The notes: generated from the letters alone by a model not told the origin. A DNA stretch of 39,830 nucleotides from Deltaproteobacteria bacterium (GCA_011526105.1 WYAZ01000070.1:1-39830), one strand, 5' to 3'. Positions 24,394 to 36,515 are shown, counted from the first letter of the stretch. Numbers and translations: made by a program.

Positions 24394-24755
24394 GCTTCGC
24401 CTCGGTACGTGCATGCCGAGTTGCAGGTCTCGTGCACGGTCACCTCACTGAGTTTTGGCAAGCTGGGTTTCAAGCGCTCCCAGATCCAGCGCGCGAGGTT
24501 TTCGCTGGTCGGATTCTCGAGTCCTTCGATCTCGTTCAAGTAGTTGTGGTCGAGGACTTTGAACAAAGGTTCAAAGGCGGTCTTGAGCTCGGCGAAGTCC
24601 ATGACCCATCCGGTCCGCGGATCCACCTCGCCCGCGACGTGGAGCTCGACGCCGAAGCTGTGACCATGCAGGCGGTGGCACTTGTGGCCCTCTGGGACGT
24701 TGGGGAGCCGGTGTGCACTCTCGAAGGTGATGGTCTTGCGTATCTCGGCTCTCAT
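24390..24755 (-). CDS. queD: 6-carboxy-5,6,7,8-tetrahydropterin synthase QueD
   Basis: 121 residues, normal length for QueD, which turns dihydroneopterin triphosphate into 6-carboxytetrahydropterin in the queuosine/7-deazaguanine pathway. Zinc ligands His15 (F-E-S-A-H-R-L), His30 and His32 (R-L-H-G-H-S-F) and catalytic Cys26 (K-C-H-R-L) are present, as is V-H-E-T near the end. It follows queC by 3 bp and is coupled to a tiny lipoprotein gene. queE is not in the window. Confidence 0.95.
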   Translation of the reverse strand: MRAEIRKTITFESAHRLPNVPEGHKCHRLHGHSFGVELHVAGEVDPRTGWVMDFAELKTAFEPLFKVLDHNYLNEIEGLENPTSENLARWIWERLKPSLPKLSEVTVHETCNSACTYRGEA

Positions 24756-24758
24756 CGT

Positions 24759-25454
24759 TCACTCCACGTAGAGGGTGGGATCCGCCACGCCCGCCGCATC
24801 GAAGCCCCGGCGACGAAGAACACAGGCGTCGCAAAGACCGCAAGCGCGCTCGTTCACCGGGTCGTAGCAGGACTGGGTGATCGAGTAGTCGACACCGAGC
24901 TCGATTCCCCGAAGGATGATCTCCGACTTCTCTAGGTGCATGAGCGGGGCTTGGATTCGAAATCGCCCGCGGCCTTCGACCGCTTCGCGGGTGGCCAGGT
25001 TGGCCAGGCGCTCGAAGGCCTCCACGTACTCGGGCCTGCAGTCTGGATAGCCCGAGTAGTCGATCGCGTTGGCGCCAAAGAACAGATCGAAAGCCCCGAC
25101 CACCTCGGCCATTCCGAGCGCGATGGACAGGAAGATGGTGTTGCGGGCCGGGACATAGGTGATGGGGATGTCGCTCGAGCCAGCGGCCCCCGTCGCCTTG
25201 GGGACCGCGAGGCCGGTGCTCGTGAGCGCCGAACCGCCGATCGCGGCGAGGTCCACCCGCACGGTGCGGTGCTGTTCAATTCCAAGTAGTTTCGCAACTT
25301 TGGCCGCTGCTTCGAGCTCGCTTTTGTGGCGCTGCCCGTAGTCGAAGCTCAGGGCGTGCACCTCGAAGCCCTCGGCCTTGGCGATGGCTGCGACGGTGGC
25401 TGAGTCGAGTCCGCCGGACAGCATCACGACCGCCTTTGGACCAGGTCCGCTCAT
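24759..25454 (-). CDS. queC: 7-cyano-7-deazaguanine synthase QueC
   Basis: 231 residues, the length of E. coli QueC, which makes preQ0 from 7-carboxy-7-deazaguanine, ammonia and ATP. PP-loop S-G-G-L-D-S (13-18), [20 protein letters not shown] and a C-terminal zinc site formed by S-C-Y-D-P with C-G-L-C-D-A-C. An ATG at 25487 in the same frame would add 11 hydrophobic residues; the shorter start puts the PP-loop where the family has it. With queD it forms a queuosine operon on the minus strand. Confidence 0.95.
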   Translation of the reverse strand: MSGPGPKAVVMLSGGLDSATVAAIAKAEGFEVHALSFDYGQRHKSELEAAAKVAKLLGIEQHRTVRVDLAAIGGSALTSTGLAVPKATGAAGSSDIPITYVPARNTIFLSIALGMAEVVGAFDLFFGANAIDYSGYPDCRPEYVEAFERLANLATREAVEGRGRFRIQAPLMHLEKSEIILRGIELGVDYSITQSCYDPVNERACGLCDACVLRRRGFDAAGVADPTLYVE

Positions 25455-25504
25455 GGCCGGCGAAACTAGCACGAGCACGATGGCCATGGCGCCGATTCCG
25501 GCGC

Positions 25505-25533
25505 TTTACACCCCCGCGCGGGGAGTGTAGGAG
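25505..25533 (+). promoter_or_regulatory. candidate promoter for tRNA-Leu and tig
   Basis: TTTACA (25505-25510), a 17-nt spacer and TAGGAG (25528-25533), ending 22 bp before the tRNA. The spacer is a GC-rich imperfect inverted repeat (25508-25528). The -35 fits well, the -10 poorly. Confidence 0.35.
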
Positions 25534-25555
25534 CACGCTCCTGGCGGTACGCCGC

Positions 25556-25639
25556 GCGAGGATGGCGGAACTGGCAGACGCACTGGATTTAGGTTCCAGC
25601 GGGTGAAAACCCGTGGGGGTTCGAATCCCCCTCTTCGCA
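25556..25639 (+). tRNA. tRNA-Leu (anticodon UAG)
   Basis: 84-nt class II tRNA with all arms visible. Acceptor stem GCGAGGA pairs with TCTTCGC (one G-T wobble), followed by discriminator A. The anticodon stem CTGGA/TCCAG encloses TTTAGGT, giving anticodon UAG for CUA/CUN leucine codons. The long variable arm (CGGGTGAAAACCCG) is typical of tRNA-Leu, and GGGGGTTCGAATCCCCC is the T arm. The 3' CCA is not encoded. It lies 19 bp before trigger factor in the same direction, so the two may share a transcript. Confidence 0.97.
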
Positions 25640-25658
25640 GCAACTCAGGAAGGCCCTC

Positions 25659-27011
<1,353 letters not shown>

Positions 27012-27036
27012 ACCGGGCCGGCTGGAGCGAGCATTC

Positions 27037-27654
27037 ATGAGTTACTTGGTACCGACCGTCATCGAGCAGACCCACCGCGGCGAGAGGGCGTACGACATCT
27101 GGTCGCGCCTGATGAAGGACCGCATCGTGTTCATGGGCACCGAGGTGAACGACGACATCGCGAACGTCATCGTGGCTCAGCTCTTGTTCCTCGAGTCCGA
27201 GGACCCCGAGAAGGACATCAACCTCTACATCAACAGCCCCGGTGGCTCGGTGTCTGCAGGTCTGGCCATCTACGACACCATGCAGTACGTCCGCTGCCCC
27301 ATCTCCACGATCTGCATCGGGCAGGCGGCGTCCATGGGGGCGGTGATTCTCGCCGCGGGCACGAAGGGCAAGCGTCGTGCGCTCCCGAACTCGCGGATCA
27401 TGATCCACCAGCCGCTCGGTGGGGCGCGGGGTCAGGCCTCGGACATCGAGATCCAGGCCCGCGAGATCATGAAGACCAAAGACAAGCTCAACGCCATCTT
27501 GGCCAAGCACACCGGCCAGACCGCGGAACGGATCAAGCAGGACGGGGACCGGGACTATTTCATGTCCGCGGTCGAGGCCAAGGAGTACGGGCTGGTGGAT
27601 CTGGTGGTCGAGTTCCACAAAGACCTGCAGGAAGAGGAAAAGGCCAAAGGCTGA
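27037..27654 (+). CDS. clpP: ATP-dependent Clp protease proteolytic subunit ClpP
   Basis: 205 residues; tetradecameric serine protease working with ClpX. Catalytic triad Ser99 (G-Q-A-A-S-M-G-A), His124 (M-I-H-Q-P) and Asp173 (D-R-D), all in family position. The ATG at 27037 has GGAG 12 nt upstream and gives the normal N-terminus ([12 protein letters not shown]). The frame runs back through the tig repeat as poly-threonine but that is not part of the protein. It follows tig by 25 bp and precedes clpX, the canonical order. Confidence 0.97.
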   Translation: MSYLVPTVIEQTHRGERAYDIWSRLMKDRIVFMGTEVNDDIANVIVAQLLFLESEDPEKDINLYINSPGGSVSAGLAIYDTMQYVRCPISTICIGQAASMGAVILAAGTKGKRRALPNSRIMIHQPLGGARGQASDIEIQAREIMKTKDKLNAILAKHTGQTAERIKQDGDRDYFMSAVEAKEYGLVDLVVEFHKDLQEEEKAKG

Positions 27655-27790
27655 ATCCCCCCCAGGAAGGTCCGGGATAACGGGCGCTTGGGCGCCGTCC
27701 TGAACCCATCGCAGCCCGGTCCAGGTCCTACCTCAGGGAGACCGGTCGGGTTGCATGCTCGGCCAAAATGGGGCGTGATCTAGGGACCGT

Positions 27791-29077
27791 ATGTCGGAAC
27801 GGGGCAAGCGAGACGACGGCTTCGGCGGGAACCTGACCTGTTCCTTCTGCGGCAAGTCCCAAAAAGAGGTCAAGAAGCTCATCGCCGGCCCGACGGTCTA
27901 CATCTGCGACGAGTGCATCGGCCTGTGTAACGACATCATCGCCGAGGAACAAGAGCGCGAGAGCCAGAACGGCGGCGCGTTCCGTATCCCCAAGCCTTCC
28001 GAGATCAAGGGCGTGCTCGACGAGTACGTCGTGGGTCAGGACCGCGCCAAGAAGACCCTCGCGGTCGCGGTGCACAATCACTACAAGCGCATCACCACTT
28101 CCGAAGACGCCAAGAGCAAGGAAGACAAGGAAGACGTCGAACTCCAAAAGTCGAACATTCTCCTCCTCGGGCCGTCGGGCTCGGGCAAGACGCTCCTAGC
28201 CCAGACCCTCGCGCGGATGCTCAACGTCCCTTTCACGATCGCTGATGCCACCACGCTGACGGAAGCCGGCTATGTGGGTGAGGACGTCGAGAACATCCTC
28301 GTCAATCTCCTGCAGGCGGCCGATCACGACATGGAGCGCGCGTCACGCGGCATCGTCTACATCGATGAGATCGACAAGCTCGCACGAAAGAGCGAGTCGC
28401 CTTCCATCACGCGGGATGTCTCTGGAGAGGGTGTTCAGCAGGCCTTGCTCAAGATCCTCGAGGGCACCACCGCCAACCTGCCTCCCAAGGGGGGGCGCAA
28501 GCATCCGCAGCAAGAGTTCGTGCAGATGGACACCACGAATGTCCTCTTCATCTGCGGCGGCGCCTTCGTGGGCCTCGAGGGGGTCATCGAGCGACGCGTG
28601 GGCAAGAAGACCATGGGCTTTGGTGCACACATCATGAAGAAGGAGGAGCGCAAGGTGGGCGACCTCCTGAAGCAGGTCCAGCCTGGCGACCTGCTGAAGT
28701 TCGGCATGATCCCGGAGTTCACGGGGCGGTTGCCGGTCATCGCCACCCTAGACCAGCTCGATGAAGACGCCCTCTCCTCCATCCTCACCGAACCCAAGAA
28801 CGCGCTCAGCAAGCAGTACTCGCGCTTGCTCGAACTCGACGGGGTGAAGCTCGTCTTCGGCGAAGGCGCCATCCGAGCCATCGCCAAGAAGGCCATGGCG
28901 AAGGGCTCCGGCGCGCGTGGCCTGCGGGCCATCATCGAGAACTGCATGCTCGAGGTGATGTACGAGATCCCGTCCAAGAAGGACGTGGCCGAGGTGGTCA
29001 TCACCAAAGAGACCATCGAGTCCGGCGAGCAGCCGATCATCGTGCGCAAGCAGATCGAAGAACGCACCGGAACCTGA
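27791..29077 (+). CDS. clpX: ClpX ATPase, specificity subunit of ClpXP
   Basis: 428 residues; AAA+ unfoldase that selects substrates for ClpP. The N-terminal zinc domain has C17-x2-C20 and C39-x2-C42. Walker A G-P-S-G-S-G-K-T (127-134), Walker [10 protein letters not shown], substrate-gripping pore loop and sensor regions (G-A-R-G-L-R) are all intact. The 136-bp gap after clpP contains a small GGCGC/GCGCC hairpin (27683-27696) and no T-run, so it may only attenuate. The 3' end is convergent with a histidine kinase gene. Confidence 0.97.
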   Translation: MSERGKRDDGFGGNLTCSFCGKSQKEVKKLIAGPTVYICDECIGLCNDIIAEEQERESQNGGAFRIPKPSEIKGVLDEYVVGQDRAKKTLAVAVHNHYKRITTSEDAKSKEDKEDVELQKSNILLLGPSGSGKTLLAQTLARMLNVPFTIADATTLTEAGYVGEDVENILVNLLQAADHDMERASRGIVYIDEIDKLARKSESPSITRDVSGEGVQQALLKILEGTTANLPPKGGRKHPQQEFVQMDTTNVLFICGGAFVGLEGVIERRVGKKTMGFGAHIMKKEERKVGDLLKQVQPGDLLKFGMIPEFTGRLPVIATLDQLDEDALSSILTEPKNALSKQYSRLLELDGVKLVFGEGAIRAIAKKAMAKGSGARGLRAIIENCMLEVMYEIPSKKDVAEVVITKETIESGEQPIIVRKQIEERTGT

Positions 29078-29109
29078 AACCGGCCTGCACCTCCCGACTC
29101 GACCGTTGA

Positions 29110-31095
29110 TCACTCGCTCTTTAGAAGGCGGACGTGGGCGAGTACCGCGTCCTGAAGTTCGTCGCGCGAGAATGGCTTCTTCAGGACGGGATTCGCCGCG
29201 GTTCGGAGAAACCGCTGCGTCCGCTCGGTGAATGCGCCGCCGGTCATGAGGATGAGGCGGCGCTCGCGACCGGGGCAGCGCCGCTTGACCTCCTCAAAGA
29301 CCTCGACCCCATCCGTTTCGGGCATCACGAGGTCGCACAACGCGAGGTCAAACTCCTCGTTGCAGAGCATCTCGATTGCCTCGCGGCCATCTCGAACGGT
29401 GACCAGTTCGTGCGCGCGCAGCAGGCTCTTCATGACCTGTAAGATGGCGTGTTCGTCGTCCGCGACCAGGATCCGGAGACGGCCCAGTTCGGCGCCCTCG
29501 CTCCCGGGCTCCCGAAGGCTGGATCGCTCGGGCGCGGCCGAGGAGAGCATCGCGGGGAGGACCACTCGGAATGTCGTACCCGAGCCCAGAGTGCTGCTCA
29601 GCGTGATCTCCCCGTCGAGCGCTTCGACCACGTTCCTGCAGATGAAGAGACCCAAGCCGGTCCCCGACCGGTTCGCCTTTGTCGTGAAGAAGGGGTCAAA
29701 GACCCGCGCGAGGACCTCTGGCGACATGCCGGTACCGGTGTCGCTGACCACGATGGCGGTCGGCCCGTCCGGCGCCGGTTCAATTCGCACCTCGATGGTG
29801 TTGCTCTCGGCCGCACCTTCCTCGATCGCCTGGGCAGCATTGACGACGAGGTTGAGAAACACCTGCGCAAGCCGGCCGTCGTCGGCCACCCAAGCGGGAC
29901 CGGCCGGATACAGGCGCTTCACGGTCGCGCGGAACCGGATCAAGCTGCCGGCGAGACGAATCGCCGAGTCCAGCAACTCCCTCGCGTCACTCAGCGTGTG
30001 AGCACCCTCGCCGATCCGTGTGTAGCTCCCGAGATCCGCGACCACCCGGCGAATTCGGGCGGCGCCGTCGAGGGCGGCAAAAAGATTCGCGTGCAGGACC
30101 TCCTGAGAGAGTGGGCCTTCGTGGTGGACCAAGGCGTCCAGACTGCCGAGCAAGTAGGTCAGCGGGTTGTTGAGTTCGTGGGCGACCCCCGCGGCCAGCG
30201 TGCCGAGTGAGGCCAGTCGGTCGGTGACCGAGAGACGAGCTTCGAGCTCCTTCTCCTTCGTGACGTCCCAGACCGAGTAGGTGACGCCCACGATCTTGTT
30301 GTCCTCGTATCTAGGCGCAGCCCGGGCCCACCACTTGCTGCCCTGGGGTCCTTCCAACCGGACCGTCTGGAGTTCACCGCTGGAGACGACACGCGCATGA
30401 CACTCACGAAGCCGAGCTTGCGATTCGGGAGGAGATGGACTCCACACCGGCTGACCGATCAGGGCTTCTTTGGGGATGAAGGCGGGCAGTTGAGCGGCAA
30501 AGACGACCCGGCCTTCGAGGTCCGCGCTCACGATCGGATTTGGGGTGCTGTCCATGATCGACTGAAGCAGCCCCTCGGAGCGGAGCCGCGAGGACTCGAG
30601 GTGTTTGCGGCCGGTGATGTCGAGAAAAGTGACGATCGCTCCGGTCACCGCACCGCAGGAAGGATCGCGAACGGGTACCGCGGTGAAGACCGCCCAGGAG
30701 AGAGCGCCATCCTGGCGCCGAACCCCGATCACGACGGGGGGCTGCGGCTCTCCCGTGAGTAAGGCCTTCGTGACGGGGTAGTCGCTCGCGGGGCACGGAG
30801 AGCCGTCCTCCCAGATGGTCTCCTGGTCGAAGTCGGCGACGTAGCGCCGGCTCAGCGCGTCATAGCTGAGGCCCAGGACCTTCATCGCGGCCTCGTTGGC
30901 GGTGAGGATCGCCCCGTCCTTCGCAACATGCACGATGCCGCCCGGCATGGCCTCGATGATTCGGCGGTTCAGCTCCTCGGTCGCGAGGAGGCTAGTGGAC
31001 TCGAGTCGCTTGGTGTTTCGAAGTGCTTCTTCGAGTTGCTCGCGCAGGACCGCGATCTCGGAATCGGTCTCTGCGACCGGTTCATCATCTGCCAT
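29110..31095 (-). CDS. soluble hybrid histidine kinase (PAS-PAS-HisKA-HATPase-REC)
   Basis: 661 residues from the ATG at 31095; a GTG at 31119 coincides with the likely transcription start. No transmembrane segment, so it senses a cytoplasmic signal. A short coiled coil (about 12-45) is followed by PAS domains (about 45-165 and 175-285), a HisKA domain with phospho-acceptor His306 (V-A-H-E-L-N-N-P-L), HATPase boxes (N-L-V-V-N-A-A-Q-A, D-T-G-T-G-M, G-T-G-L-G-L) and a C-terminal receiver with Asp588 (A-L-C-D-L-V-M-P) and a conserved K-K-P-F. No output domain or partner regulator is adjacent: an orphan phosphorelay protein. Confidence 0.93.
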   Translation of the reverse strand: MADDEPVAETDSEIAVLREQLEEALRNTKRLESTSLLATEELNRRIIEAMPGGIVHVAKDGAILTANEAAMKVLGLSYDALSRRYVADFDQETIWEDGSPCPASDYPVTKALLTGEPQPPVVIGVRRQDGALSWAVFTAVPVRDPSCGAVTGAIVTFLDITGRKHLESSRLRSEGLLQSIMDSTPNPIVSADLEGRVVFAAQLPAFIPKEALIGQPVWSPSPPESQARLRECHARVVSSGELQTVRLEGPQGSKWWARAAPRYEDNKIVGVTYSVWDVTKEKELEARLSVTDRLASLGTLAAGVAHELNNPLTYLLGSLDALVHHEGPLSQEVLHANLFAALDGAARIRRVVADLGSYTRIGEGAHTLSDARELLDSAIRLAGSLIRFRATVKRLYPAGPAWVADDGRLAQVFLNLVVNAAQAIEEGAAESNTIEVRIEPAPDGPTAIVVSDTGTGMSPEVLARVFDPFFTTKANRSGTGLGLFICRNVVEALDGEITLSSTLGSGTTFRVVLPAMLSSAAPERSSLREPGSEGAELGRLRILVADDEHAILQVMKSLLRAHELVTVRDGREAIEMLCNEEFDLALCDLVMPETDGVEVFEEVKRRCPGRERRLILMTGGAFTERTQRFLRTAANPVLKKPFSRDELQDAVLAHVRLLKSE

Positions 31096-31123
31096 CGGTC
31101 CGAGCGTAGTTGTGGTCACCGAA

Positions 31124-31152
31124 ACTATCCAGCGCGTATCGACTTCGGTCTA
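31124..31152 (-). promoter_or_regulatory. candidate promoter of the hybrid histidine kinase gene
   Basis: On the minus strand TAGACC (31152-31147), a 17-nt spacer and GATAGT (31129-31124). Expected transcription start near 31117 favours the ATG at 31095 as start codon. Confidence 0.4.
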
Positions 31153-31201
31153 CGAACCGAGTGGCGAGGAATCCTTAGGGCTCATATCAAAATCCAGTTG
31201 G

Positions 31202-31232
31202 TCATCTCGCTCGGTCGGGGGTTTCGAGATGA
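31202..31232 (-). terminator. possible terminator of the argG-kds operon
   Basis: 8-bp perfect arms TCATCTCG/CGAGATGA around a 15-nt loop, 45 bp past the stop of the last gene of the run, followed on the minus strand by a short TTTT. The loop is long and the T-run is weak and offset, so efficiency is doubtful. Confidence 0.35.
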
Positions 31233-31276
31233 GCTCTCAGCGTGCGGGAGGTCGAGGAGCTCCAAGCTCCAAGCCG

Positions 31277-31903
31277 TCAGCTCTCGGTCCGCGGCAACAT
31301 GTGTTTGGGAAGCTGCTGGGCCTCGGCAGACAAGTCCGGATCCGTGCCGCGCTCGGAGCCCGAGTCCGTAAACTCCTCCGAGACCGGGCTCGAACCGCCG
31401 TCCGTGACGCTATCGATCGAAAACGAGACGTCCCGCTCGCCGGTGGTGGTCTCGGGCGTGGTGGGCGATGACGCGGAGATGCTCGGCACCGGCATGAGCC
31501 GCTTCTGCTCGGCGTCGATGGTGGTGCGTTCGGCCGGAGGGTCCACGTCTCGAGTCGCGAGTCGCTCCCCGACGATGTCTTCGTCCATGGCGACCTGAGT
31601 GCCCCCCGGCAGGAGTGATTCCGCTGCGCCGGCCGAGCGGTGTTCGGGGATGATGTACGGCGAGTCCATGTCGTCGAGCTCCGAGGGCAGCACCATGTGG
31701 CTGTCGGTGTCGAACTTGACTGGGAGCACGCCCTTCTTCGAGCGCTTGCGGCGACCTTCGAGCTCCTCTTTCACCGCTTCGAGGACGCGCCGAACCAGCT
31801 TGGGTTCTCCGGTGATGACGATGTCGATGCCCGAGGCTCGCACGTGTACACGCGCATCGTCCGTAAGCCCCAAGAGGGCGAGAAACTTTCTCCACCAGGG
31901 CAA
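31277..31903 (-). CDS. unknown acidic protein, last gene of the kds run
   Basis: 208 residues from a TTG supported by AGAGG 7 nt upstream. The first ~55 residues look folded (F-L-A-L-L-G-L-T, V-H-V-R-A-S-G-I-D-I-V-I-T-G, V-R-R-V-L-E-A-V-K-E-E-L-E) and end in a basic patch (G-R-R-K-R-S-K-K). The remaining ~150 are acidic, Ser/Thr/Pro rich and probably disordered. No signal peptide or LptC-like features, although lptC often follows kdsC. It lies 24 bp downstream of kdsC. Function not recognised. Confidence 0.68.
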   Translation of the reverse strand: MPWWRKFLALLGLTDDARVHVRASGIDIVITGEPKLVRRVLEAVKEELEGRRKRSKKGVLPVKFDTDSHMVLPSELDDMDSPYIIPEHRSAGAAESLLPGGTQVAMDEDIVGERLATRDVDPPAERTTIDAEQKRLMPVPSISASSPTTPETTTGERDVSFSIDSVTDGGSSPVSEEFTDSGSERGTDPDLSAEAQQLPKHMLPRTES

Positions 31904-31927
31904 CTGAGGACCTCTTACCTTAGCGAG

Positions 31928-32449
31928 CTAGACGTTCCAGGCACCCTTGGCCCGCAGTACGAGCTCGCAGGCTTCTCGGACGGCGCCCTGACCGCCGCCG
32001 GCCCGAAGCACGACGTGGGCTTTGGCGCGTACCTCGGGTGCGGCATCAGCCACCGCGAAGCCGAGACCCACGCGATCGAGGATGGGGAGGTCGGGGAGAT
32101 CATCGCCGATGTAAGCCGTCTGCTCGGGGGTTGCGTCGGCTTCCTTGGTGATGAGTTCGAAGGCGGCCACTTTGTCGTCGACCCCCTGCATCGCCGGCTT
32201 GATGCCGAGCTCTTCTGCCCGACGCGTGACGGTCTCCGCCTCGCGACCCGAGATGAGCGCCACGCGCACACCCGACGCGATGAGGAGCTGCGTTCCCAGA
32301 CCATCGCGGACGTGGAAGCTCTTCGCCTCGCCGCCTCCGGGGAGGTAGAGGACGCGCCCATCAGTGAGCACGCCGTCCACGTCCATGATGAGGAGCCGGA
32401 TCTTCTGGGCTCTCGCTTCGATCTCTTGGAGGTTGGGTGGTAACGACAT
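31928..32449 (-). CDS. kdsC: 3-deoxy-D-manno-octulosonate 8-phosphate phosphatase KdsC
   Basis: 173 residues; HAD phosphatase that turns Kdo-8-phosphate into Kdo for lipopolysaccharide. Motif I M-D-V-D-G-V-L-T-D (Asp23/Asp25), motif II A-L-I-S-G-R, a Lys in D-D-K-V-A-A-F and motif IV Y-I-G-D-D-L-P-D. It is a cap-less, tetramer-type HAD protein of the usual length. The ATG at 32449 is 2 bp after the kdsA stop; the frame upstream is shadow. Confidence 0.94.
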   Translation of the reverse strand: MSLPPNLQEIEARAQKIRLLIMDVDGVLTDGRVLYLPGGGEAKSFHVRDGLGTQLLIASGVRVALISGREAETVTRRAEELGIKPAMQGVDDKVAAFELITKEADATPEQTAYIGDDLPDLPILDRVGLGFAVADAAPEVRAKAHVVLRAGGGQGAVREACELVLRAKGAWNV

Positions 32450-32451
32450 CT

Positions 32452-33261
32452 TCAGTGACCGAGGGCCGAGCCAATGGCTCGAGCGCTCCCCAGCACTTCT
32501 ACCAGGCCTTGGTAGTCGAGGGAATTGGGGCCGTCCGAAGGCGCCTGGTCCGGCGTTGGGTGGACTTCGAGAAACAGCGCGTCGACCCCGACCGCGACCG
32601 CTGCGCGGCACAGCGGCGGAACCAGCGTACGGTCGCCTCCGGTGGTTCCCTGGGCCGATCCAGGCCTCTGAACGCTGTGGGTGCCATCGAAGACGACCGG
32701 GGCAAACTTCCTGAGCGTTCCCAGGCTTCGCATGTCGACCACCAGATCGCGGTAGCCAAAGGATGTGCCGCGTTCAGTGAGGAGCACGCCAGAGGCACCG
32801 GCCGCCTTCTCGACCGCATAACCCATGTCCTCGGCCGCCATGAACTGGCCCTTCTTGACGTTGATCACGCGCCCGGTGGCGCCAGCGGCGGCGAGCAGAT
32901 CGGTCTGACGGCACAAAAAGGCGGGGATCTGGAGTACGTCCGCCACCTGAGCCACCACCTCACACTGCTCCGGCCAGTGCACGTCCGTGAGGATGGGAAG
33001 CCCCACCTTCGCCTTCACCGCGGCCAGGATCTCGAGCCCAGCCTGGATGCCTGGGCCTCGCGGGCTCTTGCCCTGGGTGCGGTTCGCCTTGTCGAAGCTC
33101 GCCTTGAATATGAGCGGAAAAGAGTGCTCGGCCGCGATCTCCTGCAGGCGCCGAGCGTGGGTTACGGTGAAGGCCTCGCTCTCGACCACGCAGGGACCCG
33201 AGATCAAGACCAGGGGCGCGCCCTCGCCGAAGGGGATGCCGCTGACCTCCACCGAAGTCAT
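32452..33261 (-). CDS. kdsA: Kdo-8-phosphate synthase KdsA (metal-dependent type)
   Basis: 269 residues; condenses phosphoenolpyruvate and arabinose-5-phosphate. I-S-G-P-C-V-V-E-S carries Cys24 where metal-independent enzymes such as that of E. coli have Asn, so this is the metal-dependent class; the [11 protein letters not shown] (near 245) supplies further ligands. [10 protein letters not shown] and F-D-G-T-H-S-V-Q are conserved. The ATG overlaps the pyrG stop as ATGA, and the stop is 2 bp from kdsC. Confidence 0.95.
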   Translation of the reverse strand: MTSVEVSGIPFGEGAPLVLISGPCVVESEAFTVTHARRLQEIAAEHSFPLIFKASFDKANRTQGKSPRGPGIQAGLEILAAVKAKVGLPILTDVHWPEQCEVVAQVADVLQIPAFLCRQTDLLAAAGATGRVINVKKGQFMAAEDMGYAVEKAAGASGVLLTERGTSFGYRDLVVDMRSLGTLRKFAPVVFDGTHSVQRPGSAQGTTGGDRTLVPPLCRAAVAVGVDALFLEVHPTPDQAPSDGPNSLDYQGLVEVLGSARAIGSALGH

Positions 33262-34904
33262 GTCGTCTGCCGGAGGCGATGCCCGCCTTTTTCGAGCGAG
33301 GCGTGAATGAAGCCTGAGAACAACGGGTGAGGCTCGAAGGGCTTGGACTTAAACTCCGGATGGAACTGGCAGGCCAAGAACCACGGGTGGTCGGGAATCT
33401 CGATGATCTCGACCAGCCGATTGTCCGGCGACGTGCCCGAACAGACCATGCCCTTGGCCTCGAGCTGCTCGCGGTACTTGTTGTTCACCTCGTAGCGGTG
33501 ACGGTGACGCTCGCTGATCTTCTGCTTGCCGTACATCTTGAACGCGAGCGACCCCACCGCGTTGTGACAGGGATAAGCGCCCAGTCGCATGGTGGCGCCC
33601 TTGTCGGTCACGCCCTTCTGCTCCTCCATGAGGTGGACGACCGGATGAGCGGGATCCTCGTCGAACTCGGCGGAGTGAGCACCCTTGAGCTCGAGCACGT
33701 TCCGAGAGAACTCGATGACCGCCATCTGAAGGCCGAGGCAGATGCCAAAGAAGGGCACCTTCTTCTCGCGCGCATAACGAGCGGCGAGGATCTTCCCCTC
33801 CGTGCCGCGTTCGCCAAAGCCGCCGGGCACGAGCACGCCGTCCACGCCTTCGAGTTGCTTCTCGACCTCGCTCACGTTTGTGGCCTCGATGTAGCGAAGC
33901 ACCACCTTGCTGTCGTTGGCGATGCCCGCGTGCACCAAAGACTCGTGCAGCGACTTGTAGCTCTCCACCAGCCCGGTGTACTTGCCCACGATTCCAATGA
34001 CGGTCTCGTAGGTGGGCTTCTTGATGCGCTCGACCATGCGCTCCCAGACCTCGAGGCCCGCCTCGCGCGACCAGATGTTCAGCATCTCGGCGATCTTGTC
34101 GTCGAGACCTTCCTTGTGGAGCACCAGCGGGACCTCATAGATGGTCTCTGCGTCCGGCGCGCTGATGACGCACGAAAGGTCGACGTCGCAGAAGTTCGAG
34201 ATCTTCCTTTTGATGTCGATGTCGATGGGTTGGTCGGAGCGGCACACCAAGAGGTCGGGTTGGATGCCGATCTTGCGCAATTCACCCACGGAGTGCTGGG
34301 TGGGTTTGGTCTTCACCTCGCCCGCGGTCTTCAAATACGGCACCAGCGTGACGTGGATGTACATCACGTTCTCCTCGCCGGCCTCCCGTCGCATTTGCCG
34401 AATGGCCTCGAGGAACGGCAGCGACTCGATGTCACCGACGGTGCCGCCGATCTCCACGATGGCTACGTCCGCGTCGCCCACCGCGTCGTGGATGCACTCC
34501 TTGATCTGATCCGTGATGTGCGGAATGACCTGCACGGTCTTGCCGAGGTACTCGCCTCGGCGCTCCTTGGTGATGACGGTGTAGTAGATCTGGCCCGAGG
34601 TGTAGTTGTTCTTCTCGGAGAGCTGCACGTGCGTGAAGCGCTCGTAGTGACCCAGATCCAGATCGGTCTCGGCCCCGTCGTCGGTCACGAAGACCTCGCC
34701 GTGTTGGTAAGGGCTCATCGTGCCGGGGTCCACGTTGATGTACGGATCGAGCTTCAGCAGCGAGACCTTGAGGCCTCTGTTTTCGAGCAGCGCGCCGATC
34801 GACGCGCTACAGAGGCCCTTGCCGAGGGACGAGACCACACCCCCGGTCACGAAGATGAATTTCTTGGCCCGGTGCCGGCGTACGCTCGATTCTCTAGAGC
34901 TCAT
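33258..34904 (-). CDS. pyrG: CTP synthase
   Basis: 548 residues, normal length. N-terminal synthase domain with [16 protein letters not shown] and the [19 protein letters not shown] loop; C-terminal glutamine amidotransferase domain with G-I-C-L-G-L-Q nucleophile elbow and H-P-E-F near the end. Makes CTP from UTP and glutamine; CTP is the co-substrate of KdsB, whose gene is next to it. It starts within the last 11 bp of kdsB and overlaps kdsA by 4 bp. Confidence 0.97.
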   Translation of the reverse strand: MSSRESSVRRHRAKKFIFVTGGVVSSLGKGLCSASIGALLENRGLKVSLLKLDPYINVDPGTMSPYQHGEVFVTDDGAETDLDLGHYERFTHVQLSEKNNYTSGQIYYTVITKERRGEYLGKTVQVIPHITDQIKECIHDAVGDADVAIVEIGGTVGDIESLPFLEAIRQMRREAGEENVMYIHVTLVPYLKTAGEVKTKPTQHSVGELRKIGIQPDLLVCRSDQPIDIDIKRKISNFCDVDLSCVISAPDAETIYEVPLVLHKEGLDDKIAEMLNIWSREAGLEVWERMVERIKKPTYETVIGIVGKYTGLVESYKSLHESLVHAGIANDSKVVLRYIEATNVSEVEKQLEGVDGVLVPGGFGERGTEGKILAARYAREKKVPFFGICLGLQMAVIEFSRNVLELKGAHSAEFDEDPAHPVVHLMEEQKGVTDKGATMRLGAYPCHNAVGSLAFKMYGKQKISERHRHRYEVNNKYREQLEAKGMVCSGTSPDNRLVEIIEIPDHPWFLACQFHPEFKSKPFEPHPLFSGFIHASLEKGGHRLRQTT

Positions 34905-35646
34905 CTCTCAGCCTCTCTAACACGCGAACCACATCCTCGGGGGTGTCGATCGCGATGGTCGGCCTTGGCGACTTTGCCAGGGCCACGTGAATGGAGATCC
35001 CCGCCTCGAGCGCCCGGAGCTGCTCCAGCCGCTCGCACCGCTCCAGCGGGGAGACCTCGAGCGCCGCAAGCGCTCTCAACGTCTCGGGTCGATAGGCGTA
35101 GATGCCCACGTGCTGCAAGGGATGCGGAGGCTCGAGGGCGCCGTGCGGGATCATCGATCGTGAGAAGTACAAGGCCTGCCCGTTCAGCCCGCGTACAACC
35201 TTGACGACGTTGGGGTTCTCGCGGTCCTCGGGCGCGAGGGGACGCGCGAGGGTGCCCATGGGCCTTTCGCTTTTCAGAGTCTCGGCGACGAGGTGATCGA
35301 GGTCCTCGGGGGCCACCAGAGGCTCGTCGCCTTGGACGTTGAGCACCAGGTCGGGACGCTCAGACTCTGAGAGCATTGAGGCCGCTTCCGCGACGCGGTC
35401 GGTGCCCGAAGCGTGCGAGCTCTTGGTCATGAGCACCAAGAAGCCCGCCGCCTCGACGACGCTCGCGATGCGGCGGTCGTCGGTCGCCGCGATGACGTGC
35501 GAGATGTTGCGTGCCTTTGAGACACGCTCCATCACGCGGACGATCATGGAACGTCCGCCGAGATCGATGAGAGGCTTTCCTGGGAAGCGTGTGGACCCGA
35601 ATCGGGCGGGGATGATGGCGACGACCGTCCGCTCCGTGCCTGGCAC
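34894..35646 (-). CDS. kdsB: CMP-Kdo synthetase KdsB
   Basis: 250 residues from a GTG; activates Kdo with CTP to CMP-Kdo. Typical features: [29 protein letters not shown][16 protein letters not shown] and H-V-G-I-Y-A-Y. The 3' end overlaps pyrG by 11 bp. The gene follows the methyltransferase by 33 bp in the same run. Confidence 0.95.
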   Translation of the reverse strand: MPGTERTVVAIIPARFGSTRFPGKPLIDLGGRSMIVRVMERVSKARNISHVIAATDDRRIASVVEAAGFLVLMTKSSHASGTDRVAEAASMLSESERPDLVLNVQGDEPLVAPEDLDHLVAETLKSERPMGTLARPLAPEDRENPNVVKVVRGLNGQALYFSRSMIPHGALEPPHPLQHVGIYAYRPETLRALAALEVSPLERCERLEQLRALEAGISIHVALAKSPRPTIAIDTPEDVVRVLERLRDEL

Positions 35647-35679
35647 GGGCTTGCAAGCTAGGCGCGTCTTCGACCGGAG

Positions 35680-36515
35680 TCAAAGTGAATCGGCCGGGGA
35701 AAGCCCGGCCACCGCCACCCGGCGCCCACCCCGACCGGAAAACGGCACGTTCCGCTCGAAATCGTCCCATTCCTGGATGATCTCGAGACCGGCCAACTCG
35801 AGCCAGCGGTCGAGCTCGCGCGGGAACATGACCCGAAGTCGCAGCTGAATGGTCCGCTCGGGCCCCACCGAAGTCCCGTCCCGGTCCACACGTTGATAGT
35901 GAAACGACAGCTCGTTGATCTGCTCCCTCGCCAAGAAGAGGTTGCTCTCGGTGACGATGTAGCGATCTTGGGTATGGGGATCGATCATCTGCTGCGGATC
36001 GAAGCGCCCGTTCGGGTCGCGTTCGAGCAACCCGAAGTGAACCGTGTGCACGTCGAAGTAGAAGCGCCCATGGGGCGCGAGGTGCGTGCGGATGGTCTCG
36101 AGCCCGGCCTCGAGGTCCTCATTGCGCACCAGATGAAGGAGCGTGTTGAAGCCCAGCACCACCGCGTCAAACTTCTTCCCCAGCCGAAGTGTCCGCATGT
36201 CTCCTTGCACGTAGGAGAGCCGAGCGCGAACTTCCTCGGGGAGGAGCAAGCGCTTCTCCTCCGCGCGCTTGAGCATGCCGGGCGCGATGTCGACGCCCAC
36301 CACCCGCGCCCCGGCTCTCGCCATGGGCTCCGTGAGCCGACCGGTGCCGCAGGCCAGCTCGAGGATCGAACCCGAAACCTCGCGCGCCACGCTCTCGTAG
36401 TACGGGATGTCGCCGCCGATGTGGACGTACTCGGCGTCGTACCAGTCGCCGTCGGCGTAGTGTTCGAGCTCCTCCGGGCTGAGCCCGCCCGTGTCCGGGT
36501 AGAGGAGCGACTTGG

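Noticed and set aside
27683-27696. Terminator between clpP and clpX
   Set aside because: A 5-bp hairpin with no T-run; kept only as a possible attenuator in the clpX entry.
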